From Chryseobacterium sp. Tr-659 (GTDB lineage Bacteria > Bacteroidota > Bacteroidia > Flavobacteriales > Weeksellaceae): DNA of 64,000 nt. Made by a program: the position numbers and the translations under genes. Below the pieces are notes generated by a model. The model was not told the DNA's origin. It did no database searches and saw only the letters and a program-made list of their open reading frames with translations. The stretch is taken from positions 620,001-684,000 of the forward strand of contig NZ_VWWP01000001.1 of the NCBI RefSeq assembly GCF_011752975.1, given 5' to 3'. Below are positions 36,481 through 45,742 of this stretch, in pieces; positions within the stretch are counted from its first letter, which is position 1, and each line of letters begins with the position of its first letter.

Positions 36481-36514
36481 AACCATCTCCAGTTTATTGG
36501 AGGTGGTTTTTTAT
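36481..36514 (+). terminator. Second terminator-like hairpin in the same gap
   Basis: AACCATCTCCA (36481-36491) pairs with TGGAGGTGGTT (36498-36508) over 11 bp with one G-T pair, followed by a T-rich run. It lies 70 nt after the first terminator with no gene between them. The rest of the 379-bp gap 36350-36728 holds the operator and promoter of the next operon. Confidence 0.7.
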
Positions 36515-36680
36515 TAGTCCGGAAATAGAGGTATGCGGTTCTATTTTGTGAATTGGAAAGTTGCTAAAATAAGATAAGATCTTTAATTGTATTTATTATT
36601 TTATTCTTCATATAGGGAATTGTTTTGGTTGAATATTTTATTTTAAGAGAAAATAACTAAAATAATTTTATAAATCTTTC

Positions 36681-36700
36681 TTTTATTTAGAATAATTATA
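36681..36700. promoter_or_regulatory. Fur-like operator, copy 2
   Basis: Identical over 20 bp to 35732-35751. It lies directly upstream of the -7 element of the TonB-receptor operon, covering the expected -33 region, so a bound repressor would block transcription. Confidence 0.55.
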
Positions 36701-36702
36701 AT

Positions 36703-36710
36703 TAATTTTG
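36703..36710 (+). promoter_or_regulatory. -7 promoter element for the TonB-receptor operon
   Basis: TAATTTTG matches TAnnTTTG, 18 nt before the GTG start chosen for the receptor. Confidence 0.55.
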
Positions 36711-36728
36711 CGGTCTAAATATTCTAAG

Positions 36729-39452
36729 GTGAAAGTATCGTTACTAATTGGTGTTGCATTTCTGGCAACCGGAGGATTTATGTCTGCTCAAAAGGTGGAA
36801 ATTTTCCATAATGGAAAGCTGAAAAAAGGAGAAATTGTCAATGGAGGCTTAAAAGCATGTAAAGAGCTTGTTAAGAAAGACAACACAATGGTTCTTAAAG
36901 GAAAATGCCAGATCACCTTTCTGAATACAGATAATAATAATGAAGAAACCATTATAATTAACGAAGGAGAGGAACTAAGGTTACAAATAGTTGGACCAAA
37001 AAGTTCTTCCCGTGAAAGATCAGAAATCAGAATAGAAGGCGTACAGCTTACTGCAAAGAAGAAACAGTTTTCGGAAATTTCAATTCAGCAGGAAGCCCTT
37101 CAAAACCTACAGTCATTTTCTATCGGTGATGTTTTACAACAATTACCGGGTCAATACGTACAACCTTTTGATAATACCCAATTTAAAAATATTGTATTCA
37201 GAACAGCAAGTGGATCACCTGTAACAGGATCTAGTAATATTCCCGGCGGAGATGATTTTGGAAACAGAGCGTTTGGTGTACAGCTGATGGTTAATGATAT
37301 TGTATTGTCCAACAACGAGAATATGCAGAGCTATGATTCTGCAAACAGCAGCCCTTTTGCAGTTGATTTTAATGTCTCAGGCCGCGGTGGTAATTTAACA
37401 CCAGGCCAGCCCAATTATGGGGTTGATTTAAGAGAAATTCCCACAGAAAATATAGAAAGCATTGAAGTTATACAAGGGATTCCTGATGCAAAATACGGGG
37501 ATTTAACCTCAGGTCTTATTAAAGTCAATACCATAGCGAAAGTTTCTCCGCTCAGATTAGATGCTTCTTTAAGGGAAGGAACCTACCAGATAGGTCTTAC
37601 AAAAGGTTTTGGAATCAATAAAAATAATGCGCTGAATGTCTCTGCAGATTATATGAACTCTCTTTCCGATCCCAGAACAAGCCTTGTGGGATATGATAGG
37701 ACTAGTTTTAATCTCCTTTGGTCTTCAAAAGGAAAAAATGGTTTTACGAACAAACTTTCTGCATCATTCACTACCAACACAAGTAAAGGTAAAAAAGATC
37801 CGGATGATCTGAACGGAATGATCATCAATGTTGATAATAAAAGCTTCTCACTAGGAAATAACATCTCCTATAATTTTGCGCGTGACGGTAGAAAGCCCTT
37901 TTTCAGAACGGTAAGTGCAGATATTGGACTTAGTTATGCCACGCAGCTTACAGAACGCAGATATTGGCTGAACCAGGGTGCCCGCCCTTATGGAAATTCT
38001 TCAGTAGACGCCGTTTACTATGCACCTTATACACCACCCAGTTACGAAAATCAGGCTTTTGCAGATGGTAAACCGCTTAATATTTATACAAATTTCAGTG
38101 TAAGCGGAAATAGAGTAACTGCTTCTAAGTGGGTTCATGCATATAGTTTCGGAGCCAATTTCCGATATGGAGATAATTTTGGAAAAGGAAGATATGGAAC
38201 GGCAGGACAATTTGCAACGATAAAAGGGACAGGACAGAGTACGAATGGTATGAGGGATTATAATTATCGTGATAATGTATTTTCAAGCAAACAATATGCT
38301 TTTTATGTTCAGGATAATATTACCAAAGCTTTTGCCAACAAACATATTTTAAGAGCTAACTTAGGATTGCGTTACGACCTCCAGAATTCTTATTCCACTT
38401 ACTCGCCAAGGATCAATACTTCTTACCAGATGGGGAATCTGTCTGTAAGAGGAGGATTAGGACTTACTTCTAAGGCTCCTTCACTGAACCAATTGTATAC
38501 TGCACCCAGGTATTTTGATTTTCTTTTGGGAGATTATCGTTTGCCAGGTTATTATTCGGCAGCAATTATGCAGACTGTTGTTACTCCTGGAGACAATGCA
38601 GATCTGAAGCCTTCACGCAGCTGGAAAACAGAAATAGGTATTGATTACAGATTTCCTTTCGGTACTTTTAACCTTACAGGATATTACAATACATTATATG
38701 ACGGGTTTACTACCATGAGTGTGTTGAAAACCATGAATAAAGCTAAAGTAAATGTTAATATCGTGGGAACACAGGTTCCGACTTTTGAAATCGTAGGAAC
38801 AGAATCATTCCATTATCTGCAGAACCGAATTGTCAACGGTTACCAATCAGTAGACAAAGGTCTTGAGCTTATGGCTAATTTCAAAAAAATAGAAGCCCTT
38901 AATCTTGTTATTGGTTTTAACGCAAGTTATGTAGAAACAGCAGGCCGAAAGGATGATGGTCTTTACAGCTTCAAAGCTCCTGAAATCACAGATAAAAATT
39001 TCGAATACGGTATTTATAATGATACCAGAAACAAAAGTACAATGGCCAGAGCGAGTTTCAGCTTTGATTACCACCTTGCCAAAGCCGGATTGATTATAGG
39101 ACTTAGAACAGATCACTTTCTCTCAGATAGAAAATTGACAGGAGCTAATGATATTTATCCGGTAGGTTACCTTAAATATGGTGGTGAGATAGAAATGATC
39201 CCGGAAAATGACAGAACAAATCCTTTATATCAGAACCTGTTCCTGAAGCCTTCTGATGAAAAGCTTTCAGGTTTATATAACAAAACCTTGCATAACGTTC
39301 ATTTAAGAGTGACAAAAGATTTCTTAAGCGGGTTCAGATTATCGGTATATGTAAGTAATGTTTTCAACTTAAGAGCATATGACGAAAAGGGATATCTGTA
39401 TTCCAACTTTACTTCCACTTCGTTTGGAGCTAATATTTCCTATAAATTTTAA
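36729..39452 (+). CDS. TonB-dependent outer-membrane receptor with an unusual cysteine-containing N-terminal domain
   Basis: I choose the GTG at 36729 (907 residues), because a longer frame begins at a TTG inside the -7 element. The product then opens with a clean signal peptide (MKVSLLIGVAFLATGGFMSAQ). About 85 residues follow without the usual carboxypeptidase-like domain but with a cysteine pair (LKACKELVKK and LKGKCQITF). The plug (about 110-270) includes VQLMVNDIVLS and IPTENIESIEVIQGIPDAKYG, and a 22-strand barrel ends in GANISYKF. It should import a ligand across the outer membrane using TonB energy. The ligand is unknown. It is the first gene of an operon with a DUF4876 lipoprotein, a barrel protein and a cytochrome c peroxidase, under a Fur-like operator, so iron or a metal complex is likely. 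Confidence 0.88.
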   Translation: MKVSLLIGVAFLATGGFMSAQKVEIFHNGKLKKGEIVNGGLKACKELVKKDNTMVLKGKCQITFLNTDNNNEETIIINEGEELRLQIVGPKSSSRERSEIRIEGVQLTAKKKQFSEISIQQEALQNLQSFSIGDVLQQLPGQYVQPFDNTQFKNIVFRTASGSPVTGSSNIPGGDDFGNRAFGVQLMVNDIVLSNNENMQSYDSANSSPFAVDFNVSGRGGNLTPGQPNYGVDLREIPTENIESIEVIQGIPDAKYGDLTSGLIKVNTIAKVSPLRLDASLREGTYQIGLTKGFGINKNNALNVSADYMNSLSDPRTSLVGYDRTSFNLLWSSKGKNGFTNKLSASFTTNTSKGKKDPDDLNGMIINVDNKSFSLGNNISYNFARDGRKPFFRTVSADIGLSYATQLTERRYWLNQGARPYGNSSVDAVYYAPYTPPSYENQAFADGKPLNIYTNFSVSGNRVTASKWVHAYSFGANFRYGDNFGKGRYGTAGQFATIKGTGQSTNGMRDYNYRDNVFSSKQYAFYVQDNITKAFANKHILRANLGLRYDLQNSYSTYSPRINTSYQMGNLSVRGGLGLTSKAPSLNQLYTAPRYFDFLLGDYRLPGYYSAAIMQTVVTPGDNADLKPSRSWKTEIGIDYRFPFGTFNLTGYYNTLYDGFTTMSVLKTMNKAKVNVNIVGTQVPTFEIVGTESFHYLQNRIVNGYQSVDKGLELMANFKKIEALNLVIGFNASYVETAGRKDDGLYSFKAPEITDKNFEYGIYNDTRNKSTMARASFSFDYHLAKAGLIIGLRTDHFLSDRKLTGANDIYPVGYLKYGGEIEMIPENDRTNPLYQNLFLKPSDEKLSGLYNKTLHNVHLRVTKDFLSGFRLSVYVSNVFNLRAYDEKGYLYSNFTSTSFGANISYKF

Positions 39453-39476
39453 TAATAATACTAAAAAATAACAACA

Positions 39477-40826
39477 ATGAAACGATTAATAGTATTGCTG
39501 ATTATACCAATCCTTGTCTTCGTAGGATGTAACAGAGATGATGATTTCGGCGGAAATAATGAAATTAAGCCTGTTCCGTTTACCGTAAATATCAAATATG
39601 ATGCTTCAAAATATCCTTCTGTTGCAGACAAAGGAGTAGCGAATGTTACCATTACAATGTCTAATGCAGTTACCGGTGATAAGATTATAGGAAAAACAGA
39701 TGCAAATGGTGACTTGAAATTAAATGCAGTACTGCCGGGAACTTACAGCGTTCAGGCCGAGCTGCAATTGAAAAAAAGTGAATATGAACAGCAGATTGGT
39801 GAAAACACCAGCTATGAAATCGTACATTTTGGAGGGTTTCAGGAGAAAATAACCGTTAATGCCAATATCTCTTCCGCATTGGTGAGAATTTCCAGCGGAA
39901 ACCTGGGAGATCTTGTTATTAAACAATATTATTATGCAGGATCAGATACAAAACTGGGTGCCAATTTCAGAGATCAGTTTATTGAAATTCATAATAATTC
40001 TGATCAGACCATTTATGCCGACGGGTTATACCTTGTATTTCTGGAAGGAAATGTAAATAATAATGTAACTAATTTTACTTTGCCAAACGGACAGTATGAC
40101 TGGAGTCTGACTGCCGGAGGAGGAACAGCAGCCAATACGGATTATGTATATTCTAATATATTCATCAAAGTTCCCGGAAATGGCAGCCAGTATCCAATTT
40201 TACCAGGAAAGAGTATTATTGTTGCCCAAACAGCAATTAACCATAAAGTACCTTTTACGGATACCAATGGTACAGGAGTACCAATACAGGAGCCCGCCAG
40301 AACAGTAGATCTGAGCCAGGCAGATTTTGAAACCTATATGGGAGATTATAACATAAGCAATGGCAAAAAGCCTTTTATGTGGGATATTCAGAATATTATG
40401 GTGCCGGATATGCTGATTAATTACTGGAGCATTGCGTCCAATGATTTAATCCTGAATGTTACCTCCATGTTAGGGGTTGGAATTCTTAGGGCTACAGATG
40501 CAGAGATTGCAAGCTGGAAAAAAATACCTGCTCCTAAAGCACCTACAGGAACATTATTTTTACAGATCCCCAAAAAGTATATCATTGATGGAATAGACAT
40601 TACCGATAAAGAACAAAAAGCACCTAAAGATTTCCCGTCTGATATTGATGCTTCAAGAACTTTCATTGCGAATGGTGTCGGATTAGGGGAAGCTATGTTT
40701 ACAGGGCTTTCGGTAATCCGTAGAACAAAGGAAATTATTAATGGCCGTGTAGTACTGCAGGATACCAATAATTCTGCCAATGATTTTGTAACCATTAAAG
40801 CAAACCCTAGAGGATATGCACAATAA
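39477..40826 (+). CDS. DUF4876-family lipoprotein
   Basis: The 449-residue protein has a lipoprotein signal (MKRLIVLLIIPILVFVGC, lipid C18) and matches my recollection of DUF4876, a Bacteroidota family encoded beside TonB receptors. A transthyretin/carboxypeptidase-like Ig domain (about 35-125, GKTDANGDLKLNAVLPGTYSVQAEL) precedes a larger domain that recalls lamin-tail folds (FIEIHNNSDQTIYADGLYL). It may act as the surface lipoprotein partner of the receptor, analogous to SusD. It starts 24 bp after the receptor gene and overlaps the next gene by 11 bp. Confidence 0.78.
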   Translation: MKRLIVLLIIPILVFVGCNRDDDFGGNNEIKPVPFTVNIKYDASKYPSVADKGVANVTITMSNAVTGDKIIGKTDANGDLKLNAVLPGTYSVQAELQLKKSEYEQQIGENTSYEIVHFGGFQEKITVNANISSALVRISSGNLGDLVIKQYYYAGSDTKLGANFRDQFIEIHNNSDQTIYADGLYLVFLEGNVNNNVTNFTLPNGQYDWSLTAGGGTAANTDYVYSNIFIKVPGNGSQYPILPGKSIIVAQTAINHKVPFTDTNGTGVPIQEPARTVDLSQADFETYMGDYNISNGKKPFMWDIQNIMVPDMLINYWSIASNDLILNVTSMLGVGILRATDAEIASWKKIPAPKAPTGTLFLQIPKKYIIDGIDITDKEQKAPKDFPSDIDASRTFIANGVGLGEAMFTGLSVIRRTKEIINGRVVLQDTNNSANDFVTIKANPRGYAQ

Positions 40827-42408
40827 AAAATATAAAACGATTAAAGCTTTTCAATACAGTATGTTGGGATTGGTTGTGCTGGGCAGCCAGTTTCTCCGTG
40901 CTCAGGCTACTCATTTAGACAGTATTAATATAAGTGCAATAGAAAAGAATATCAGGCTGAATGATCCTTATATTTCTTTTTTTCAACCGTTGGATTTTTC
41001 CCAGACAAGCTTTCAGTTTTCTACAGAAAAACAGAATTTTAAAAGAGTTCAGACAGCTGAAAAAACCGGCAGCTTTACCTTTCAGTCCGAAGGTGTTTAT
41101 AAATTGAATAATAAGATTGCATTATCAGGAAGACTTTATGCTGATAAAACAACAGAAGATAATGTTCCTTATATTCTGAATGACGAGAGAACAACCAATT
41201 CTTCATTTATTTACAATCCTTCCTACTATTGGGTACCCCGTTCAGCAAGATGGCAGAAACAAAGCTATTTTATCAACGGACAGTTTGCTTATAATCCTGT
41301 AAAACCGATAATCCTTCAAATTGGAGGAGAAGGAAGATATGCTAAATCCTACAGACAAAATGCTGATCCCAGACCAAAAGTGGACAATTATAATTATAAG
41401 GCCTTTGCAAAATTGGGATTAAAATGGCGCCAGCACTCCGTTTTCGGAAAGCTAAGCTATGTACACCACTACAAAGAGAACAATATTATGTTTGTGAGTC
41501 TCGGTGCCAATGTACCTGCAAATGACAGTATTTACATCCGATATAACGAAGGGTATGGTAACCAGTATATCGGAAATACAGAATACAAAATATCCGAGTA
41601 TAAAATGGGTGGTTATATCTGGGGTGGAGAATATGCTTTCAATACTGCCAATACTCACTTTTCTGCAGGATACGACTATACAAATGTCATAGAACGCTTT
41701 TATAAAATCTATGAATATCAGGATGCCAGTTATATTAATCATAAAGAGTATACAAAATACTCAGGACTAAAAACAGATCTTCACAGTTTTTATCTTAACT
41801 TTTTAGGAAGCTATAATGGTAAAAAATGGGCTTCTTCGGTAACTTACAAAGATCAGTTGGATACCAATTATAATTATCCTTTAGAGTATAGAACCTATAG
41901 ACTGGAGCAAAAAGATCTTTCATGGAAAAACAGCCTGATATGGTTTAATCACAAAAATGAAGCGTTTAAAATACTTTTAGATGCCGGATATGGAAAAAAT
42001 CATGTAAGAGATGCATCTGTGGTAATGGATAGAAAGCTTTCTTTCTTCCAATATCGTCTGGGACTAGAAAGAGAGTTCGCTTTAATGCCTTTCAATAAGC
42101 TGGCTGTAGGGATCACACAAAATCTTTACCTTCCATTGGAAAAAGAATTCAACTATGCACCTTATCAAAGCTCAAAAGAGAATATCTTTGTAACGAAAAT
42201 CGCACAGCCTGATTTTGCTTATGATTCCACACCAAAAATAGGATTGAACTTCAATGCAAGCTATAGATTGGATAAAGATAAAATCAGGTATGAACTGTTT
42301 GGCAGCTTTACACAGATCTGGCTGGCAAACAGCAATTATAAAAATGCAGCAGATTATAATGGAAGAGCCAATCAGATTGCATCTGTAGGGCTGAATGTTT
42401 ATTATTAA
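40816..42408 (+). CDS. DUF6850-like outer-membrane beta-barrel protein
   Basis: The 530-residue protein has a signal peptide (about 1-30, ending LRAQ). It is composed almost entirely of alternating aromatic/polar beta strands typical of an outer-membrane barrel, ending ASVGLNVYY. It fits the DUF6850 family that I recall as a neighbour of DUF4876 genes. It lacks a plug domain, so it is probably a channel or scaffold and not a TonB receptor. It overlaps the DUF4876 gene by 11 bp and precedes the peroxidase gene by 6 bp, so it is tightly co-expressed with them. Confidence 0.75.
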   Translation: MHNKKYKTIKAFQYSMLGLVVLGSQFLRAQATHLDSINISAIEKNIRLNDPYISFFQPLDFSQTSFQFSTEKQNFKRVQTAEKTGSFTFQSEGVYKLNNKIALSGRLYADKTTEDNVPYILNDERTTNSSFIYNPSYYWVPRSARWQKQSYFINGQFAYNPVKPIILQIGGEGRYAKSYRQNADPRPKVDNYNYKAFAKLGLKWRQHSVFGKLSYVHHYKENNIMFVSLGANVPANDSIYIRYNEGYGNQYIGNTEYKISEYKMGGYIWGGEYAFNTANTHFSAGYDYTNVIERFYKIYEYQDASYINHKEYTKYSGLKTDLHSFYLNFLGSYNGKKWASSVTYKDQLDTNYNYPLEYRTYRLEQKDLSWKNSLIWFNHKNEAFKILLDAGYGKNHVRDASVVMDRKLSFFQYRLGLEREFALMPFNKLAVGITQNLYLPLEKEFNYAPYQSSKENIFVTKIAQPDFAYDSTPKIGLNFNASYRLDKDKIRYELFGSFTQIWLANSNYKNAADYNGRANQIASVGLNVYY

Positions 42409-42414
42409 AAAGAA

Positions 42415-43557
42415 ATGAAAGACAGATATCTCGCCTTTTTGGCGATTATTGGTGCCGTATGTTTATTGAGTTATACCTCCGGTGATCCTGATAAAGGTTA
42501 CACCATAGAAGAGTTGCGTACATTATACAGCAGCGGGGACCAATCCAAATGGCCGGCTCCTCATTTATTCAACGAAGCTAAAGAAGGGTTTCAGGATATC
42601 GGGCCTTTGGCTAAAATGAAATTCCCTGAAGATAACCTTTATTCCGAAGATAAAATGGAACTCGGGAAAATGCTTTTTTTTGATCCGAGACTTTCTAAAA
42701 GCGGTCAGATTTCCTGTGCCAACTGCCATAATCCGGAAATCGGATGGTCAGACGGAAGCCGGGTTTCTTTTGGACATGACCGTCAGACCGGAACCAGGAA
42801 TGCACCTACTTTGGTAAATATTGGTTATGCCAGAACATTTTTCTGGGATGGACGTGCTGCAACACTGGAAGAGCAGGTGAAAGCTCCCATAGAAAATCCT
42901 GTGGAAATGAATCTTCATATGTCACTAGCCGCAAAAAATATCAGAAAAATTAAATCCTATAAACCGTTTTTTGAAAAAGCTTTCGGAAAAGGAGAAGTTA
43001 CGGAAGAGAATATTGCAAAAGCAATTGCTACATTCGAACGTTCCCTGATAAGTCCACCATCAAAGTTTGATAAATTTGTTTCCGGAAAAAAAGATGCATT
43101 AACGGATTCTGAATTAAACGGGCTTCATTTATTCCGTACCAAAGCAAATTGTATCAACTGTCATAATACACCTTATTTTTCAGATCAGAAATTCCACAAT
43201 TTAGGACTTACTTATTACGGGAAAAAATATGAAGATTTGGGCAGATATGGGGTGACGAAAAAAAATGAAGATGTAGGAAAATTCAAAACACCTACTTTAA
43301 GAGAAGTTTCAGAAAATAAACCTTACATGCATAACGGACTTTTTCCTGAGTTGGCTAATATCGTAATGATGTATAATGCAGGAATGGGAAGAGAAACTCC
43401 CAAAGGAGAACAGGTAAATGATCCCAAATTCCCACATAAGTCTGAAATGATTGAGAAACTTAATCTGACAGATGATGAGGTTTTCGATATTGTCGCATTT
43501 TTAAAAACACTGAACAGCTATAAATACAAAATGCGTCCCCCGGAATTACCAAAATAA
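42415..43557 (+). CDS. Di-heme cytochrome c peroxidase (CcpA/MauG family)
   Basis: The 380-residue protein has an N-terminal hydrophobic segment (about 7-20) for export. Its two c-type heme motifs are CANCH (101-105) and CINCH (246-250). Motifs between them (GTRNAPTLVNIGY, FFWDGRAATLEEQ, PVEMNL) are typical of bacterial di-heme peroxidases. It should act in the periplasm, reducing H2O2, or oxidising a substrate as MauG does. As last gene of the TonB/DUF4876/DUF6850 operon it suggests that ligand uptake involves a redox step, such as processing of an iron or heme-like ligand. That link is inference. Confidence 0.92.
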   Translation: MKDRYLAFLAIIGAVCLLSYTSGDPDKGYTIEELRTLYSSGDQSKWPAPHLFNEAKEGFQDIGPLAKMKFPEDNLYSEDKMELGKMLFFDPRLSKSGQISCANCHNPEIGWSDGSRVSFGHDRQTGTRNAPTLVNIGYARTFFWDGRAATLEEQVKAPIENPVEMNLHMSLAAKNIRKIKSYKPFFEKAFGKGEVTEENIAKAIATFERSLISPPSKFDKFVSGKKDALTDSELNGLHLFRTKANCINCHNTPYFSDQKFHNLGLTYYGKKYEDLGRYGVTKKNEDVGKFKTPTLREVSENKPYMHNGLFPELANIVMMYNAGMGRETPKGEQVNDPKFPHKSEMIEKLNLTDDEVFDIVAFLKTLNSYKYKMRPPELPK

Positions 43558-43565
43558 TATATACT

Positions 43566-43597
43566 AAAAACTCTTCCAGCATAGGAAGAGTTTTTGT
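43566..43597 (+). terminator. Terminator of the TonB/DUF4876/peroxidase operon
   Basis: AAAAACTCTTCC and GGAAGAGTTTTT form a perfect 12-bp stem with a 6-nt loop. A-rich and T-rich flanks allow use in both directions, also for the converging C10-like gene. Confidence 0.88.
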
Positions 43598-43623
43598 TTT
43601 CAGATATAAAATCCATGTTTCTA

Positions 43624-44451
43624 CTATTGGGGTTCAATAGTTATAAAAGCCCGCAGCCGGATATCATCTTCCACATCAATAGGCTTAAATAAATCATACC
43701 AGCCCGTACGGAAACCTCCCGCGCCATAATTGATGTGTACATAAAAAACATCATTTTTTTCCACATAACCGTCTATGACTGTTGAATGTCCATAAGTGGT
43801 AAAATTACCCATGTGAAAATAGACAGGTCTTTTATACCTGATTTCATTCTTAATCAGCATAATAATACTGTCTTTATCAATAATATGCCGAATCTGTTCC
43901 TTTTCAGCAATCCCTTTCATCTGCTCCTGAGAAAAAGGAATTGCTCCCGTAAAGCTTCCATAAAAAGTAGCTTTACAGGCAAAATGTTTTTCAATCTGAG
44001 GGGCCGGGTTAATCATTTCCAAATACCTGGACGTTCCGAAATCTTTACGGATAGCCACAGCAGTAAGATAGGAATATCGTGCTACTGCGTCTATGGCTCT
44101 CAGGCTGCTTTTATCATGAATCGTAGATGTGAAATTTTTCCAGATAGGAGGATAATGGGACAACGTATCGCTAATGATATATCCTTTGGAACAACGGTAA
44201 GAAACAGAACCAGATGGCTTTAAACGATGATAATATAGAATTTGGGCAAGAGCCGTACTCCAACATCCCAATACCTGTTTTTCGGGAGTATATTTGGCAT
44301 AAATCCCCCATTGGTCCCAATTTGTTTTCAATAAGAAATGAGTTTTTAAAACAACAGGCTTTTGTGAAGGAGTTTGGTTGGCACTAATCTGAGAATATCC
44401 TGTATGACAGATCATCAACAAGACGATGGATAATAATTGTATTGGTTTCAT
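43624..44451 (-). CDS. C10-like (streptopain-family) cysteine peptidase, exported
   Basis: The 275-residue protein has a signal peptide (MKPIQLLSIVLLMICHTGYSQ). The C10 nucleophile region is LGCWSTALAQILYYH (C63), where streptopain-type enzymes read GCVATA. The histidine region is GHSTVIDGYVEKNDVFYVHI (H222), followed by NYGAGGFRTGWYDL in the place of NWGWGG. The overall order supports an active papain-like fold, although the changed residues next to C63 and in the NWGWGG segment leave room for altered specificity. I see no inhibitor domain or T9SS sorting tail. It converges on the peroxidase operon. Confidence 0.78.
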   Translation of the reverse strand: MKPIQLLSIVLLMICHTGYSQISANQTPSQKPVVLKTHFLLKTNWDQWGIYAKYTPEKQVLGCWSTALAQILYYHRLKPSGSVSYRCSKGYIISDTLSHYPPIWKNFTSTIHDKSSLRAIDAVARYSYLTAVAIRKDFGTSRYLEMINPAPQIEKHFACKATFYGSFTGAIPFSQEQMKGIAEKEQIRHIIDKDSIIMLIKNEIRYKRPVYFHMGNFTTYGHSTVIDGYVEKNDVFYVHINYGAGGFRTGWYDLFKPIDVEDDIRLRAFITIEPQ

Positions 44452-44535
44452 AAGTAGAATTTATTGAGCACAAATAAACAATATACCGAATCTTCATCCC
44501 ACTCAGAATATATTTTGAGAGTTCTCTTACTACTC

Positions 44536-45717
44536 TTATTTCTTTAAATTCTGCAAATATGTTTTGGGAGAATATCCTGTCTGGTTCCTGAAAATACGAT
44601 AAAAACTGGCTTCAGAATTAAAGCCGCAGTCAAAAGCAATTCCGGTAATGCTAAGATGTCTAAATGCCGGATCGTTCAGCCTTTTTTTTACTTCTTCTAT
44701 ACGATAGCTGTTTACCCAGCTTCGGAAGTTTACCCCGAATTTTGCATTAATTGCTGCGGAAACCTGTGCCGAAGGAAAATGAACTGCTGCCGCAACTTCT
44801 TTAATATTTAATTCAGGTTCCATGAAAAGCAGTTGTTTATCCATAACCTCTTTCAATGCAGATCCGATAGTAGAAAACAGCTCATCATTTCCCGTGGTTT
44901 TTATTTCCTGATCATCAGAATCTATCAGTTCAATTTGTGCAGAAGAAGATTCATGATCAGATAATCGTAAAACCTGTACTTCCGAAGTAAGCAGACTCTT
45001 ATACCCCTGAAAGGAAAGAAAGTAAATCAGTAAAGTAAGATACACATAAAAGATTTCAAGATAAAGGAATGAATGTTGGAGCTGTAAAATATTAGCATAT
45101 AAGGAAGATAGAAGAAGTACAATAACCAGTATTCCGGTTCCGATAAGCAGATTTCTGAGCCATGTCAGTTCAGAATATTGTGTTGCAGACTGGCTTGTAA
45201 ACAGCCATTTACGATAAATTTGTATTCTCCGGAAACTGAAATACCAATAAATACCTGCAGAAAAAAGAGCAAAAACATCTTCTATCCATTTAATTGAATT
45301 ATAATGAAAATAATTTTCAGCAATAAGATCTTTCGTTGGAAGACTTGGCTGTGATAGAGCCGCGGTATAAACTACCATTGCATGCAGCTGAAAGAGAATT
45401 GCAGGTATAAAATGCCGGAATTGTTTTCGGTTAAAAGAAAAATCTTTGTCAGTAAGAGAACAGACATATAAATAAAATAAAGGCTGGATAAGAGTATCAA
45501 CAGCCAGTGGAAAATACCGGATATCAGGATTCTGCCATAGCTGTAATGTATGCAGTAATATCTTAAAGCTTAATAAAGCAAGAGTCACTAATATGGTAGA
45601 TAAAAGTTTTTTGCCGGGTGTCCCTGAAGGATAAAAGTAGACAGCTATTGCTGCAGCTATACCTTGTAATATGCCAACAATAACAATTGTATCGAAAATA
45701 TTAAAGTTCGCGCTCAT
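44536..45717 (-). CDS. Membrane-bound AraC-family transcriptional regulator
   Basis: The 393-residue protein has seven predicted membrane helices in its N-terminal part (about 8-245, for example FDTIVIVGILQGIAAAIAVY). A C-terminal AraC-type HTH (about 295-393) carries EVAAAVHFPSAQVSAAIN and the second helix-turn-helix GIAFDCGFNSEASFYRIFR, ending TGYSPKTYLQNLKK. Regulators with this layout are common in Flavobacteriia and are thought to sense a signal in the membrane. No target is obvious. A 14-bp palindrome lies 26 bp upstream of its start. Confidence 0.9.
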   Translation of the reverse strand: MSANFNIFDTIVIVGILQGIAAAIAVYFYPSGTPGKKLLSTILVTLALLSFKILLHTLQLWQNPDIRYFPLAVDTLIQPLFYLYVCSLTDKDFSFNRKQFRHFIPAILFQLHAMVVYTAALSQPSLPTKDLIAENYFHYNSIKWIEDVFALFSAGIYWYFSFRRIQIYRKWLFTSQSATQYSELTWLRNLLIGTGILVIVLLLSSLYANILQLQHSFLYLEIFYVYLTLLIYFLSFQGYKSLLTSEVQVLRLSDHESSSAQIELIDSDDQEIKTTGNDELFSTIGSALKEVMDKQLLFMEPELNIKEVAAAVHFPSAQVSAAINAKFGVNFRSWVNSYRIEEVKKRLNDPAFRHLSITGIAFDCGFNSEASFYRIFRNQTGYSPKTYLQNLKK

Positions 45718-45742
45718 CTATAGAAACTATAAGTAATTAATA

